Assembly: GCF_014642835.1 (NCBI RefSeq)
Contig: NZ_BMJA01000001.1
Coordinates: 1,845,267 to 1,909,266, forward strand
Source of the DNA: Dyella nitratireducens
GTDB taxonomy: Bacteria; Pseudomonadota; Gammaproteobacteria; Xanthomonadales; Rhodanobacteraceae
Direction of reading: 5' to 3'
Length of the DNA: 64,000 bases
Shown here one piece after another: positions 15,920 through 23,984 of this stretch; position 1 is the stretch's first letter; every line of letters begins with the position of its first letter. The notes below the pieces were generated by a model that saw only the letters and a program-made list of their open reading frames with translations, searched no databases and had not been told where the DNA came from. The position numbers and the translations under genes are program-made.

Positions 15920-16447
15920 TTAGGCCATCGCTTGTTGAATTCCGAACATCCTTCCCGCGTCCGTTTCTGAGAGCGAAAAGAGCTCGCGCGCGCCTTTCAT
16001 TATTTGCTGCGAAAACACAACAACCAAGGCAATTGGAATGATGTATATAAACCATGCACTGGAGTTATAGACGAAGGCGTCGCGTAGGTATTCGTTTGCG
16101 CGGCGAACAATGTCTCTGATCTCGGCACTCGAAGTTTCCTTGATGATCTTCTCGCGCGCCATCACTCTATTTTTGAAGGCACTATCGGTGACAAAGCGTC
16201 GCTGCAACCTGAATTGCATCGACAAATCTATCCTATCAACGGAAAAGATAGCCGTGTTAATTCCCTCATGTGCAACATTGAACGCTTGCCCGTCTATTGC
16301 AGGATCGTCGATGTAGAGCTGGCGCAACTCATCACGCAAGGAAAAGAATTTATTCCGCGAGCTCGTATGAATAGCCGGCAACACGATGTTTTCGTACATG
16401 TAATGCCAAACTGACAGGATCACGAGTGAGGCAATTAGGTATTCCAT
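15920..16447 (-). CDS. Hypothetical membrane protein with central helical domain
   Basis: A 175-residue protein. It has an N-terminal membrane helix (YLIASLVILSVWHYMYENIVLP) and a cytosolic helical region (NKFFSLRDELRQLYIDDPAI to ANEYLRDAFVY). A second helix follows (SSAWFIYIIPIALVVVFSQQI), and then a short tail. AGGAG lies 7 bases before ATG and overlaps the stop of the upstream gene, so the two are coupled. No family recognised. Confidence 0.6.
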   Translation of the reverse strand: MEYLIASLVILSVWHYMYENIVLPAIHTSSRNKFFSLRDELRQLYIDDPAIDGQAFNVAHEGINTAIFSVDRIDLSMQFRLQRRFVTDSAFKNRVMAREKIIKETSSAEIRDIVRRANEYLRDAFVYNSSAWFIYIIPIALVVVFSQQIMKGARELFSLSETDAGRMFGIQQAMA

Positions 16448-16448
16448 G

Positions 16449-16862
16449 TCAATCTCCTAAGTTCCGGCTAGAAGAAAAGCTTCGTGCCGCCAGCTTCTCT
16501 TGAAGACTCGTCTTCTCCTTCCCGATTCGACCACTTTCCGCATCTGTCGTTCCTTTGACAAATCGCGCATGAGCGATCCACCCAAGCAAGGTGACTATCC
16601 ACAACACGTACCCGACGATTTCATGACGGAGCAGCAGTGCTCGGAAGTCATACCACACGCCTGGCAAAGCGGATGCATCCATACGCCAAAGCCAAATTAA
16701 CAATCCAAAGGACATTGTTACTGGCAGCAACTGGCCTTTATTCAGCGCAGCGACAAAGATGTCTCGAAACGCTTGTGCCCAAGTTACACGACGATCAATC
16801 GTCGTTTTGCGGTTTCCACCACTCGACTTACTACCCACGGCCCCCTCCGTGTTGCCATCCAA
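16449..16862 (-). CDS. Hypothetical two-helix membrane protein
   Basis: A 137-residue protein. A basic N-terminus (SSGGNRKTTIDRRVTWAQAF) precedes two membrane helices, LLPVTMSFGLLIWLWRM and IVGYVLWIVTLLGWIAHA. The cytosolic tail is charged and Ser/Arg-rich (EKLAARSFSSSRNLGD). It is the first gene of the three-gene membrane-protein run and ends 2 bases from the next start. No known family. Confidence 0.55.
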   Translation of the reverse strand: MDGNTEGAVGSKSSGGNRKTTIDRRVTWAQAFRDIFVAALNKGQLLPVTMSFGLLIWLWRMDASALPGVWYDFRALLLRHEIVGYVLWIVTLLGWIAHARFVKGTTDAESGRIGKEKTSLQEKLAARSFSSSRNLGD

Positions 16863-17025
16863 AGCTACCTTAGGGGGCCGAGTCTTGAAAAGAACTAGGA
16901 CATTTCAGCAGGCAATCACCCCCAATGTGGAGATACTAACCTGTGAAACAAGTGCGTGGAACATGATCAACATGATTCCAAAACGATCTCTCAAGGATTG
17001 AGACTTGTCACCCGTCGTAAGGCAT

Positions 17026-18282
17026 CTAGCCACCGGTACTGGCAATCCTGCCGTTAATTGCTATCACGTCGCCGCCATCCCGCAATCCATCAAGGTAGTT
17101 GGCCCACGCCTGCATGATCTTCCGACGCTCCAGAAGGTGCTGCGCCTTGTTGTAAACACCGGCCACGCCGGGCTCCTTGTGCGATAACTGACGCTCCAGG
17201 GCCTCTGCACTCCACCCCATTTCCCCGAGCAAGGTACGCGCCATATGGCGGAAACCGTGCCCGGTGATGATGCCTTTGTAGCCAATCCTGGCCAGCGCGG
17301 CATTGATGGCCCCATCTGACATATGACGCCTAGGATCGCGCCCGCCGGGGAAGAGATATTTCCCATGGCCCGTTAGCGGGTACAGTTCGCGCAGAATCTC
17401 CAGTGCCTGATTGGACAAGGGCACGATATGTGGCGGCGTCTGTGCGCTCTCCTTGGCCGCCTTCTTCAGCTTGCGATTGGCCGGCGGCACCGTATAGGTC
17501 GGATGCTCGCCGTCCAGGTCGAAGTGCGACCACTCTGCCATGCGGATCTCGCCAGGTCGGCAGAACCACAACGGCGCCAACCTCAGTGCGCACTTCACTG
17601 GGAACGTGCCGGTGAATCCATCGATCGCACGCATGAGCTCGCCCACCTGTGCGGGATCGGTGATCGTCGGATGATTCTTCGGGTTGCGCGCCGGCAGCGT
17701 GTCGCGCAGGTCAGCTGCAGGGTCGCGGCTGGCACGCTCGGTGGCCACGGCAAACCGGAACACCCGGCTGAGCTGATGGCGGAGCCGATGTGACTGCTCG
17801 ATGTACCCTTGCTTCACTAGGTGCATCAGCAACGGGCGAATCTCCGTCACCCCGATGTCCGTAATGGGCAAGGCACCGATCCGCGGGAAGGCGTGATTTT
17901 CCAGCCGGTCGCGCTCTTTGCCGAATTGGCCTGGCGTCCATTCCGGCTGCTTTACCTCCAGCCATTCGCGGGCAATCACCTCGAAGCTGTTGGCTGCGCG
18001 TTCGGCACCAGCCACCTTTTCAGCCCTACGCTGTGCGCCAGGGTCGACCCCCTGCGCCAGCAGCTTGCGTGCTGCCTCGCGCTTCGTACGCGCATCGGCC
18101 AGGCCAGTGTCAGGGTAGGTCCCCAGTGAGAGCAGCTTCTCCTTACCCCCAAAGCGGTACTTGAGCCGCCACCACTTCGAGCCATTGGGATGCGCCAGGA
18201 GATACAAGCCTCCACCGTCCGCCATTTTCTTCGGCTTGTCGGGCGCAGGTGCTTTGCGAATGCCGGCGTCGGTAAGCGCCAT
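17026..18282 (-). CDS. P4-type tyrosine recombinase/integrase
   Basis: A 418-residue site-specific recombinase. The N-terminal DUF4102-type arm-binding domain reads MALTDAGIRKAPAPDKPKKM, then GGKEKLLSLGTYPDTGLADAR. A SAM-like core-binding domain spans about 100-200. The catalytic domain has the first Arg in CRPGEIRMAEW, H-x-x-R in GHGFRHMARTLLG, the second His in LSHKE and the nucleophilic Tyr in GVYNKA. It lies beside the 3' end of tRNA-Met, the usual target of this family, so it most likely integrated the 4-18 kb element there. The ATG start is preferred over an in-frame GTG four codons upstream. Confidence 0.9.
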   Translation of the reverse strand: MALTDAGIRKAPAPDKPKKMADGGGLYLLAHPNGSKWWRLKYRFGGKEKLLSLGTYPDTGLADARTKREAARKLLAQGVDPGAQRRAEKVAGAERAANSFEVIAREWLEVKQPEWTPGQFGKERDRLENHAFPRIGALPITDIGVTEIRPLLMHLVKQGYIEQSHRLRHQLSRVFRFAVATERASRDPAADLRDTLPARNPKNHPTITDPAQVGELMRAIDGFTGTFPVKCALRLAPLWFCRPGEIRMAEWSHFDLDGEHPTYTVPPANRKLKKAAKESAQTPPHIVPLSNQALEILRELYPLTGHGKYLFPGGRDPRRHMSDGAINAALARIGYKGIITGHGFRHMARTLLGEMGWSAEALERQLSHKEPGVAGVYNKAQHLLERRKIMQAWANYLDGLRDGGDVIAINGRIASTGG

Positions 18283-18283
18283 T

Positions 18284-18333
18284 GGGGGTAACACCCTACG
18301 GGGGTAAGTCAGTTACCCCTAAACCTACCCCCA
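18284..18333. repeat. GGGGGTAA / TTACCCC repeats beside the integrase gene (candidate arm sites)
   Basis: Four copies of one short motif occur in both orientations: GGGGGTAA at 18284-18291 and 18300-18307, TTACCCCT at 18313-18320, CTACCCCCA at 18325-18333. They lie between the integrase start and tRNA-Met. Matching copies occur at 4066-4085. Such repeats are typical integrase arm sites and may also let integrase repress its own promoter. Confidence 0.5.
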
Positions 18334-18446
18334 GTTAGCCCTGGATTTCAATGGACGAGGCTGGACGACATGAGACAGCAAATCGCCCGAAACCGTTGAC
18401 GTAGCGCGATTTCTCGGACTTGGCTGGACGGGGATGGATGGGTACA

Positions 18447-18523
18447 TGGTGGCTATGGGTGGACTCGAACCACCGACCCCAGCATTATGAGTGCTGTGCT
18501 CTAACCGGCTGAGCTACATAGCC
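18447..18523 (-). tRNA. tRNA-Met (CAU), elongator type
   Basis: The minus strand folds into a complete 77-nt cloverleaf with encoded CCA. The acceptor stem is GGCTATG/CATAGCC, the anticodon loop CTCATAA, and the T-arm GGTGG-TTCGAGT-CCACC. A long D-loop with GGTTAGAGC follows the usual bacterial elongator pattern. Its 3' end faces the integrase gene, making it the probable attachment site of the element. Confidence 0.95.
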
Positions 18524-18710
18524 AAGGAGTGCGCCGTCCGGGATCCGGAACCGGGCTTCTATTCAGGCGGGGCGCGGCAGTTTAATCGGGCTGCCCTTGC
18601 GGTTCAAGTAGTCGGCTTGCTCCCGCTTTGTAGGCTGTGGTTGAATCGATCCAGGGTCGTACGTGCTGACGTCTGGCAGAGACGGCAGTAACGGGCTCCG
18701 AGGAGGCTGG

Positions 18711-19256
18711 ATGATCGACGCAGATGGCTACCGTCCGAATGTTGGCATCGTGCTGCTCAATGCAGACGGCCGGCTGTTCTGGGCGCGCCGCGTCCATCGC
18801 GACGGCTGGCAGTTCCCCCAGGGCGGCATGCGCAGCGATGAAACCCCGGTGGAGGCCATGTACCGGGAGCTGCAGGAAGAAACCGGGCTCTTGCCCCAGC
18901 ACGTGGAAGTGCTCGCCAGCACCCGCGGCTGGCTGCGCTACAAGCTGCCCAGCCGCTATATCCGCCACCATCAGCATCCCATGTGCATCGGCCAGAAGCA
19001 GGTATGGTTCCTGCTGAAGCTGGTGGGTGGCGAAGACGCGCTATGCCTGAATGCCTGTGATAAACCCGAATTCGACCTGTGGCGCTGGGTAGATTTCTGG
19101 TACCCGGCCGCCCATGTGGTGAACTTCAAGCGCGACGTCTACCACCGCGCGCTGCGCCATTTCGCACCGCTGGTGGAAACGGCCTTGTGCATCCAGCTCG
19201 GACCACAGCCGCAGTCACAAAACCGCCCTGGCCGGGGCCGGTGTGCAGCCGCCTGA
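18711..19256 (+). CDS. rppH: RNA pyrophosphohydrolase RppH
   Basis: A 181-residue Nudix hydrolase that removes pyrophosphate from 5'-triphosphate mRNA and starts 5'-end-dependent decay. The start is typical ([17 protein letters not shown]). The Nudix box is intact: [23 protein letters not shown]. Family features WQFPQGG and [12 protein letters not shown] follow, and the C-terminal tail is Arg/Gln-rich. GAGGAGG lies 5 bases before the ATG. It is the first core gene to the right of tRNA-Met. Confidence 0.93.
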   Translation: MIDADGYRPNVGIVLLNADGRLFWARRVHRDGWQFPQGGMRSDETPVEAMYRELQEETGLLPQHVEVLASTRGWLRYKLPSRYIRHHQHPMCIGQKQVWFLLKLVGGEDALCLNACDKPEFDLWRWVDFWYPAAHVVNFKRDVYHRALRHFAPLVETALCIQLGPQPQSQNRPGRGRCAAA

Positions 19257-19287
19257 ACAGGCATCGTCGGCACCCATCGAACTCTAG

Positions 19288-19309
19288 TTGACAATCATTC
19301 GCATTCGCG
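19288..19309 (+). promoter_or_regulatory. Promoter with overlapping Fur-box-like sequence, upstream of bfd
   Basis: TTGACA (19288-19293) runs into AATCATTCGCATTCGCG, which matches much of a Fur box half-site pattern (AATNATTNNCATT). It lies about 15 bases before the bfd start. Fur repression of bacterioferritin-associated ferredoxin under iron-replete conditions is the established logic in gammaproteobacteria. Confidence 0.55.
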
Positions 19310-19323
19310 TTGAAATGCGCGGC

Positions 19324-19524
19324 ATGTACATTTGTCTCTGTAACGCCGTCACCGATCACGACATCCGCCGCGCCGCCGCGGATGGTGTGCGCAGTTTCGC
19401 CGAATTGCAGGCCCGTACCGGCTGCTCGGATTGCTGCGGCTGCTGCGAAGCCGAGGCGCGTGCCACGCTGGACAAGGCGATCGAACAGGTCACGCTGGAT
19501 CTCCCCATCTTCGTTACCGCCTGA
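19324..19524 (+). CDS. bfd: Bacterioferritin-associated ferredoxin
   Basis: A 66-residue [2Fe-2S] protein that reduces bacterioferritin to release stored iron. The diagnostic pattern is present: [17 protein letters not shown] with CxC near the start, then CSDCCGCC about 33 residues later, giving C-x-C ... C-x2-C. The start at MYICLC is the family start; an earlier in-frame TTG belongs to the promoter. It precedes bfr, with a terminator and a second Fur-like box between. Confidence 0.92.
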   Translation: MYICLCNAVTDHDIRRAAADGVRSFAELQARTGCSDCCGCCEAEARATLDKAIEQVTLDLPIFVTA

Positions 19525-19548
19525 GCACACATCGAACCGCTTTCTTCG

Positions 19549-19580
19549 AACGCCATCGCCATCAAGCGATGGCGTTTTTC
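19549..19580 (+). terminator. Rho-independent terminator after bfd
   Basis: An 11-bp perfect stem AACGCCATCGC / GCGATGGCGTT with a 6-base loop is followed by TTTCTT. It separates bfd transcription from bfr. Confidence 0.85.
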
Positions 19581-19583
19581 TTG

Positions 19584-19604
19584 GCGAATCATTCTCATTG
19601 CGAC
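19584..19604 (+). promoter_or_regulatory. Fur-box-like sequence upstream of bfr
   Basis: GCGAATCATTCTCATTGCGAC contains AATCATTCTCATT, close to the Fur consensus half. It lies about 60 bases before the bfr start, in promoter position. Binding by Fur is inferred. Confidence 0.5.
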
Positions 19605-19660
19605 AATGCGCCGCGCGGTGCACGTATAGTTCCGCATCAACCCCGTTACGGAGAACAACC

Positions 19661-20131
19661 ATGAAGGGTGACGCCAAGGTCATCGAGTTCCTCAACAAGG
19701 TGCTCTACAACGAATTGACCGCGATCAACCAGTACTTTCTGCATTACCGCATGTACAAGAACTGGGGTTATCAGGAACTTGCCGAGCACGAGTACAAAGA
19801 GTCGATTGATGAGATGAAGCACGCCGATCGCCTGATCGAGCGCATCCTGTTTCTGGAAGGCCTGCCCAATCTGCAGCATCTGGGCAAGTTGCGCATCGGC
19901 GAGAACGCGCTTGAGTGCATTCAGTGCGATCTCGATCTGGAGCTGGCTGCGGTGCAAGATCTGCGCGCAGCCATTGCACACAGCGAAAGCGTTGCTGATT
20001 ACATAAGCCGCGATCTATTCCGCTACATCCTCTCTGCAGAGGAAGAACACATCGATTGGCTGGAAACGCAGCTCAGCCTGGTGAAGGACATCGGAGCAGA
20101 ACGTTACCTGCAATCAAAGATGGAAAGTTAA
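19661..20131 (+). CDS. bfr: Bacterioferritin
   Basis: A 156-residue four-helix ferritin that forms a 24-mer iron-storage shell with heme at subunit interfaces. It shows the ferroxidase-site residues in [16 protein letters not shown] and [20 protein letters not shown], including the heme-ligand-type Met of DEMKHAD. The last ligands are in [15 protein letters not shown]. Length equals typical Bfr (about 157). It lies after bfd with its own Fur-like box, an iron-responsive pair. Confidence 0.95.
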   Translation: MKGDAKVIEFLNKVLYNELTAINQYFLHYRMYKNWGYQELAEHEYKESIDEMKHADRLIERILFLEGLPNLQHLGKLRIGENALECIQCDLDLELAAVQDLRAAIAHSESVADYISRDLFRYILSAEEEHIDWLETQLSLVKDIGAERYLQSKMES

Positions 20132-20165
20132 GGCAAGGAAACGTCAGCAAGCTCCCTTGCATCGC

Positions 20166-20209
20166 GCCTCACATGCATCGAGCGCCTGTGCGCATGCTGC
20201 ATGTGAGGC
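20166..20209. repeat. 12-bp inverted repeat after bfr
   Basis: GCCTCACATGCA and TGCATGTGAGGC form a perfect stem around a 20-base loop that itself can pair (GCGC). No T-run follows, so it is not a classical terminator; it may protect the bfr mRNA 3' end. Confidence 0.5.
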
Positions 20210-20311
20210 CAATATCGGTCTGCACTGACAGATTTCTCCGTAAAAAAGTTAAGAAGCTATTGCTTCGCGATGGTGCTGGGCGATCTGCCGCACAAAGCAG
20301 TCTTTGTTTCC

Positions 20312-20341
20312 TTGACGGTCTTATCACGGTCGGGCTATATC
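20312..20341 (+). promoter_or_regulatory. Candidate sigma70 promoter for the DUF6776-bactofilin pair
   Basis: TTGACG and TATATC are separated by 18 bases. Transcription would begin about 20 bases before the ATG at 20367. Confidence 0.5.
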
Positions 20342-20366
20342 CACCGTTTTCCCGGAAGAGCCACGC

Positions 20367-21128
20367 ATGGCTTCCCGCCCACCGCCCCGCTACGTGGTTC
20401 GTCCGCACGACGCTGTCAGTCAGCGTCGCCGGATGCTGTGGATCGGGCTGGCGTGGTTGGGCAGCGTGATTTTGGTCGCGATCCTTACCGCATTACTCGG
20501 CGGCGCATGGAAGAGCGTTGGCCCTAGCTTGACGGATCGGCGCGCCGTGCGCGCGCTCACCGCCGAGAATGAACAACTCAAGCAGCAAGTTGCCAACGTG
20601 CAACGCTCGCAACAGGTCGGCGACGTTGCCAATCAGGCACTTCGCAAAACCATTTCCCAGCGCGACGAAGAAATCAGCAGCCTGCGCGCCGATCTCGGCT
20701 TTTACTCGCGCTTGGTCGGCGGCGACGCGCAGCGCGAAGGGTTGAAGGTGCAGGAGGTGTCCTTGCAGCCGGTGACGCATTCGTCGGCATGGAACCTCAC
20801 CATCAGCCTTACACAAAACGTCAAACGCGACGACGACACCAGTGGTGCCGCCATCGTCACGGTGGAAGGCCTGCGCAACAACAAAGTGGTGCAGCTCGAT
20901 TGGTCCACGCTCGGCGACGCCGCCGAGAAGAACGGCATTCCCTTTCGCTTTCGCTACTTTCAGCAACTCCATACCACCATCGCGCTGCCCGCCGATTTCC
21001 GTCCGACCAGCCTGCATGTCACGGTCCGGCCCGAGAATGGCGATCCAGTCAGCCGCGCCGTCACCTGGAACGACGCCCTCTCCAGCCCTGTCACGATCAC
21101 CCAAGGGGAATCCGATGCTCAGCCGTAA
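20367..21128 (+). CDS. DUF6776-family membrane-anchored coiled-coil protein
   Basis: A 253-residue protein of a family conserved in Xanthomonadales, function unknown. It has a basic cytosolic start and one membrane helix (LWIGLAWLGSVILVAILTAL). A coiled coil spans about 60-110 (VRALTAENEQLKQQVANVQR, ISQRDEEISSLRADLGFYSR). A periplasmic beta-rich domain (residues 125-245) ends SSPVTITQGESDAQP. It overlaps the bactofilin start by 14 bases, so the two are co-translated and may act together at the cell envelope. Confidence 0.75.
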   Translation: MASRPPPRYVVRPHDAVSQRRRMLWIGLAWLGSVILVAILTALLGGAWKSVGPSLTDRRAVRALTAENEQLKQQVANVQRSQQVGDVANQALRKTISQRDEEISSLRADLGFYSRLVGGDAQREGLKVQEVSLQPVTHSSAWNLTISLTQNVKRDDDTSGAAIVTVEGLRNNKVVQLDWSTLGDAAEKNGIPFRFRYFQQLHTTIALPADFRPTSLHVTVRPENGDPVSRAVTWNDALSSPVTITQGESDAQP

Positions 21129-21546
21129 ACGCAATGAACCCACCTCATCCTCCTCCCGGCACGCCGAGACCAGCCTGATCTCGCACGGCACCATCATCCG
21201 CGGCGACGTGCGTTTTACCGGCACGCTGCACGTGGAAGGCCGCATCGAGGGCTCGGTGCTGGGCGAGGGTGCGAATGCGGTGTTCACGCTGAGCGAGCAC
21301 GGCCAGGTGCAAGGGGAGGTACGCGTGCCGCACGCCATGATCAATGGCCAGGTGAACGGCGACATCTACGCCAGCGAGCGCCTGGAACTCGCCACACAAG
21401 CCCGCGTGGTGGGCGACGTTCGCTACAGCTCGCTGGAGATGGCCGCAGGTGCGCAGGTGAACGGCCGCATTGCCCACCAGGGCGATGACCATGTGCAGCG
21501 CGAACTGCCCGCACCGGAAGTACGCAACGAGACGGCAACCGCCTGA
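21115..21546 (+). CDS. Bactofilin (polymer-forming cytoskeletal protein)
   Basis: A 143-residue protein of the bactofilin family, which self-assembles without nucleotide into beta-helical filaments that scaffold cell-wall enzymes. After a Ser-rich tail (SSSSRHAETS) the repeated six-to-ten-residue beta-helix rungs are clear: ISHGTIIRGDVRFTGTLHV, EGRIEGSVLG, HGQVQGEVRVPHAMINGQV and NGDIYASERLEL. It starts inside the end of the DUF6776 gene with AAGGGGAA upstream. The pairing suggests a membrane-tethered cytoskeletal module. Confidence 0.88.
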   Translation: MLSRKRNEPTSSSSRHAETSLISHGTIIRGDVRFTGTLHVEGRIEGSVLGEGANAVFTLSEHGQVQGEVRVPHAMINGQVNGDIYASERLELATQARVVGDVRYSSLEMAAGAQVNGRIAHQGDDHVQRELPAPEVRNETATA

Positions 21547-21621
21547 ACATGGCCAGCGCGGCATCCGGGCTCTTGCTGATATGCTTGAGCCCGCAGAATC
21601 ACGGCCCCATATATCCGCGCT

Positions 21622-21990
21622 ATGGAAACCATCGTAGCCATCCCCGATTATCGCCAAGCCGGCGCGCCCCTCATCTTCACCGAGGCCGCCGCCCGCAAGG
21701 TGCATGAACTCATTCAGGAAGAAGGCAATCCCGAACTGAAGCTGCGCGTGTACATCACCGGCGGCGGTTGCTCGGGCTTCCAATACGGGTTCACGTTTGA
21801 CGAAACGCAGGCGGAAGACGACTTCGCACTCGCCCGCGAAGGCGTCACCCTGCTGGTGGATCCGCTCTCGCTGCAGTACCTCACCGGCGCCGAGATCGAC
21901 TACTCCGAAAACTTCAGCGGTTCGCAGTTCGTCATCCGCAACCCGAACGCCAAGACCACCTGCGGCTGCGGCTCCTCCTTTTCCACCTGA
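21622..21990 (+). CDS. erpA: Iron-sulfur cluster insertion protein ErpA
   Basis: A 122-residue A-type carrier that passes Fe-S clusters to apo-proteins. The three conserved cysteines appear as [11 protein letters not shown] and TCGCGSSF. The family core [15 protein letters not shown] and [14 protein letters not shown] is intact, and length matches ErpA (114-122). It stands as a single gene 20 bases before nudC. Confidence 0.93.
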   Translation: METIVAIPDYRQAGAPLIFTEAAARKVHELIQEEGNPELKLRVYITGGGCSGFQYGFTFDETQAEDDFALAREGVTLLVDPLSLQYLTGAEIDYSENFSGSQFVIRNPNAKTTCGCGSSFST

Positions 21991-22009
21991 TGCCCTTCGG
22001 CCGGTCCGG

Positions 22010-22963
22010 ATGATTGCGACGAAACTCAACACTTTCGCCGGACTCAGCCTGATTCTCGATCGCGTCGCCGAACAGCGCGACGTCACCGACTGGGTCTGGG
22101 CCAAAGCCGCCGCGCACGATGCACGCTACCTGTTGCTGGATGCGGCTGGCGACGCCTTTCTGCACACGGAACAAGAAACCCTGCGCTGGCTCGATGCCGG
22201 CGAACGGGAACGCCTGCTGTCGCATGCTTCCTGGAGCATGATGGGCATCGTCGACGGGCAGCCGCACTTCATGCTGCTGCTCGACGAGAACGATGACGTC
22301 GCCGCCCTGGAGACCACGCTGGGTGCACGACGCATGGGCTTGCGCGAAGCCGGTCTGTTGCTGCCCTCAGATGAAGCAGGCCTGTTCGCCTACGCCAAGG
22401 GACTTGCGCATTGGCAGCGCGAAACCCGTTTCTGCGCGCGCTGCGGCTCGCCGCTGCAACTCGTTTCTTCCGGCCACCGCGCAAAATGTACCCATGACGC
22501 CTGCGGCCGCCTGCACTTTCCGCGCACCGACGCCGCGATCATCGTGATCGTCGAACACCAAGGCGCTTGCTTGCTCGGGCGCCAGGCGGGTTGGCCACCG
22601 GGGCGCTATTCCACCCTCGCGGGATTCGTGGAACCCGGCGAATCGCTGGAAGATGCCGTGCGACGCGAAGTCGCCGAAGAGGCCGGCGTGATCGTGGGTG
22701 ATGCGCATTACCACTCCTCGCAACCCTGGCCGATGCCAGCCTCGCTGATGGTCGGCTTCACCGCCACAGCGCTTTCCCCCACCATTCGATTGCGTGACGG
22801 CGAGCTGGAAGATGCACGCTGGTTCACGCCGCAACAGATCATCGACTCGCTGGCCGACGGTAGCTTGAAAACGCCGACTCGGCTTTCCGTCTCTTACCAG
22901 CTGCTCTCGCATTGGCTGCAGCAGCGTGCAGGGCTGGATCTGGATGTGCTGGTGACGCGCTAA
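22010..22963 (+). CDS. nudC: NADH pyrophosphatase NudC
   Basis: A 317-residue Nudix hydrolase that cleaves NAD(H) and can decap NAD-capped RNA. It has the C4 zinc ribbon CARCGSPLQLVSSGHRAKC followed by CGRLHFPRTD, the Nudix box FVEPGESLEDAVRREVAEEAG, and the NudC signature SQPWPMPASLMVGF downstream of it. Domain order and length fit the family. The ATG at 22010 is chosen because the upstream frame overlaps erpA without a start signal. Confidence 0.92.
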   Translation: MIATKLNTFAGLSLILDRVAEQRDVTDWVWAKAAAHDARYLLLDAAGDAFLHTEQETLRWLDAGERERLLSHASWSMMGIVDGQPHFMLLLDENDDVAALETTLGARRMGLREAGLLLPSDEAGLFAYAKGLAHWQRETRFCARCGSPLQLVSSGHRAKCTHDACGRLHFPRTDAAIIVIVEHQGACLLGRQAGWPPGRYSTLAGFVEPGESLEDAVRREVAEEAGVIVGDAHYHSSQPWPMPASLMVGFTATALSPTIRLRDGELEDARWFTPQQIIDSLADGSLKTPTRLSVSYQLLSHWLQQRAGLDLDVLVTR

Positions 22964-23028
22964 GCGTCTCATCGACTCGTGAACGAGTCACATCACTCGC
23001 ATACAATCGCAGCCATCCAAGGGAGTCC

Positions 23029-23904
23029 ATGTTCATGGCCATTCGCCTGCTTGCCGCGCTGATCGCTCTGGGATTGCTGCACTTGCAGCCGCAGCTTGCC
23101 TGCTGGCGCGGCGATGCAGGCTTCCGGCGCTGGGTACATCAGCTGGCCGATACCAGCGGCGTCGGGCGCGTAGTGTTGGCGGTGCTGGTACCCGTCGTGG
23201 TCTGCGCCCTGATGATCTGGATACTGCACCGACTGCCACTGCCGGATCTGTTGCTACTGATCTTCTCGCTGGCCGTGCTGCTGTTTTCACTTGGTCCGCA
23301 CCCGTTCGAAGCCGATCTGGTTGCCATTCTCAAAGCCCCCGATCAAAGCAGTCGCGAAGCGGCTGCCCAGGTGCTGTCGGATGATGGTGAAACCGTAGCC
23401 TGGCGCACGGCGGATCTTGGCGAAGCAACCGCCTATGCCGCGTTGCGCCGCCGCTTCGGTGTGCTGTTCTGGTTCTTCGTACTCGGCCCGATAGGCGCCT
23501 TGCTCTATCGCCTTGCTCGGCAATTGGGCCATGACACCTCGCTGGCACTGGACGCCGATGCGCGCATCAAGGCCCGCTACCTCGCCAATGCATTGGACTG
23601 GCTGCCGGCGCAACTAATGGTGTTCACGCTCGCCCTCGTGGGTCATTGGGATGCCGTCATCGGCGCGTGGCGCCGTTGGCATCAGCAGGCGGCGCCAAAC
23701 AGCTGGTATCTGTCCAATCCGGATTTTCTCGGTGCAGCGGCGCGTGCAGATGTGTTGACGGATATCGAAGGCGGCGAGGGGTACGTCGAAGAGCGCACCG
23801 ATCCGCTGCATGAGCTGCGTCGATTGCGCGATGCGCTGTTGCGTGCGCTATTGGCGTGGCTGAGCGTGGTGGCGCTGGTCGTGATGGGAAGCTGGTTGCA
23901 TTGA
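23029..23904 (+). CDS. ampE: AmpE-like regulatory membrane protein
   Basis: A 291-residue inner-membrane protein of the AmpE/cobalamin-biosynthesis-like family, linked in enterobacteria to beta-lactamase induction signalling. It has hydrophobic helices at residues 1-20, GRVVLAVLVPVVVCALMIWI, LLLLIFSLAVLLFSLGPHP, VLFWFFVLGPIGALLYRLA and a final ALLAWLSVVALVVMGSWL. The motif-like GPxGALLYRLA and the ALDWLPAQLM segment are typical of AmpE. GGGAG lies before the chosen ATG. No ampD is adjacent in this window. Confidence 0.8.
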   Translation: MFMAIRLLAALIALGLLHLQPQLACWRGDAGFRRWVHQLADTSGVGRVVLAVLVPVVVCALMIWILHRLPLPDLLLLIFSLAVLLFSLGPHPFEADLVAILKAPDQSSREAAAQVLSDDGETVAWRTADLGEATAYAALRRRFGVLFWFFVLGPIGALLYRLARQLGHDTSLALDADARIKARYLANALDWLPAQLMVFTLALVGHWDAVIGAWRRWHQQAAPNSWYLSNPDFLGAAARADVLTDIEGGEGYVEERTDPLHELRRLRDALLRALLAWLSVVALVVMGSWLH

Positions 23905-23905
23905 C

Positions 23906-23977
23906 GTAGGTTGGGGTGCAAATCCCAACATGGCCATCTACATGCATTCCAATGTTGGGGCTTGCACCCCAACCTAC
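23906..23977. repeat. Palindromic intergenic repeat, GTAGGTTGGGGTG family, copy 1
   Basis: Starts GTAGGTTGGGGTGCAAATCC and ends with the near-perfect reverse complement CACCCCAACCTAC, folding into a long hairpin with a variable centre. It fills the gap between the convergent ampE and acyltransferase genes. Three relatives occur at 26774, 40978 and 46071. Confidence 0.85.
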
Positions 23978-23984
23978 ATGGACG

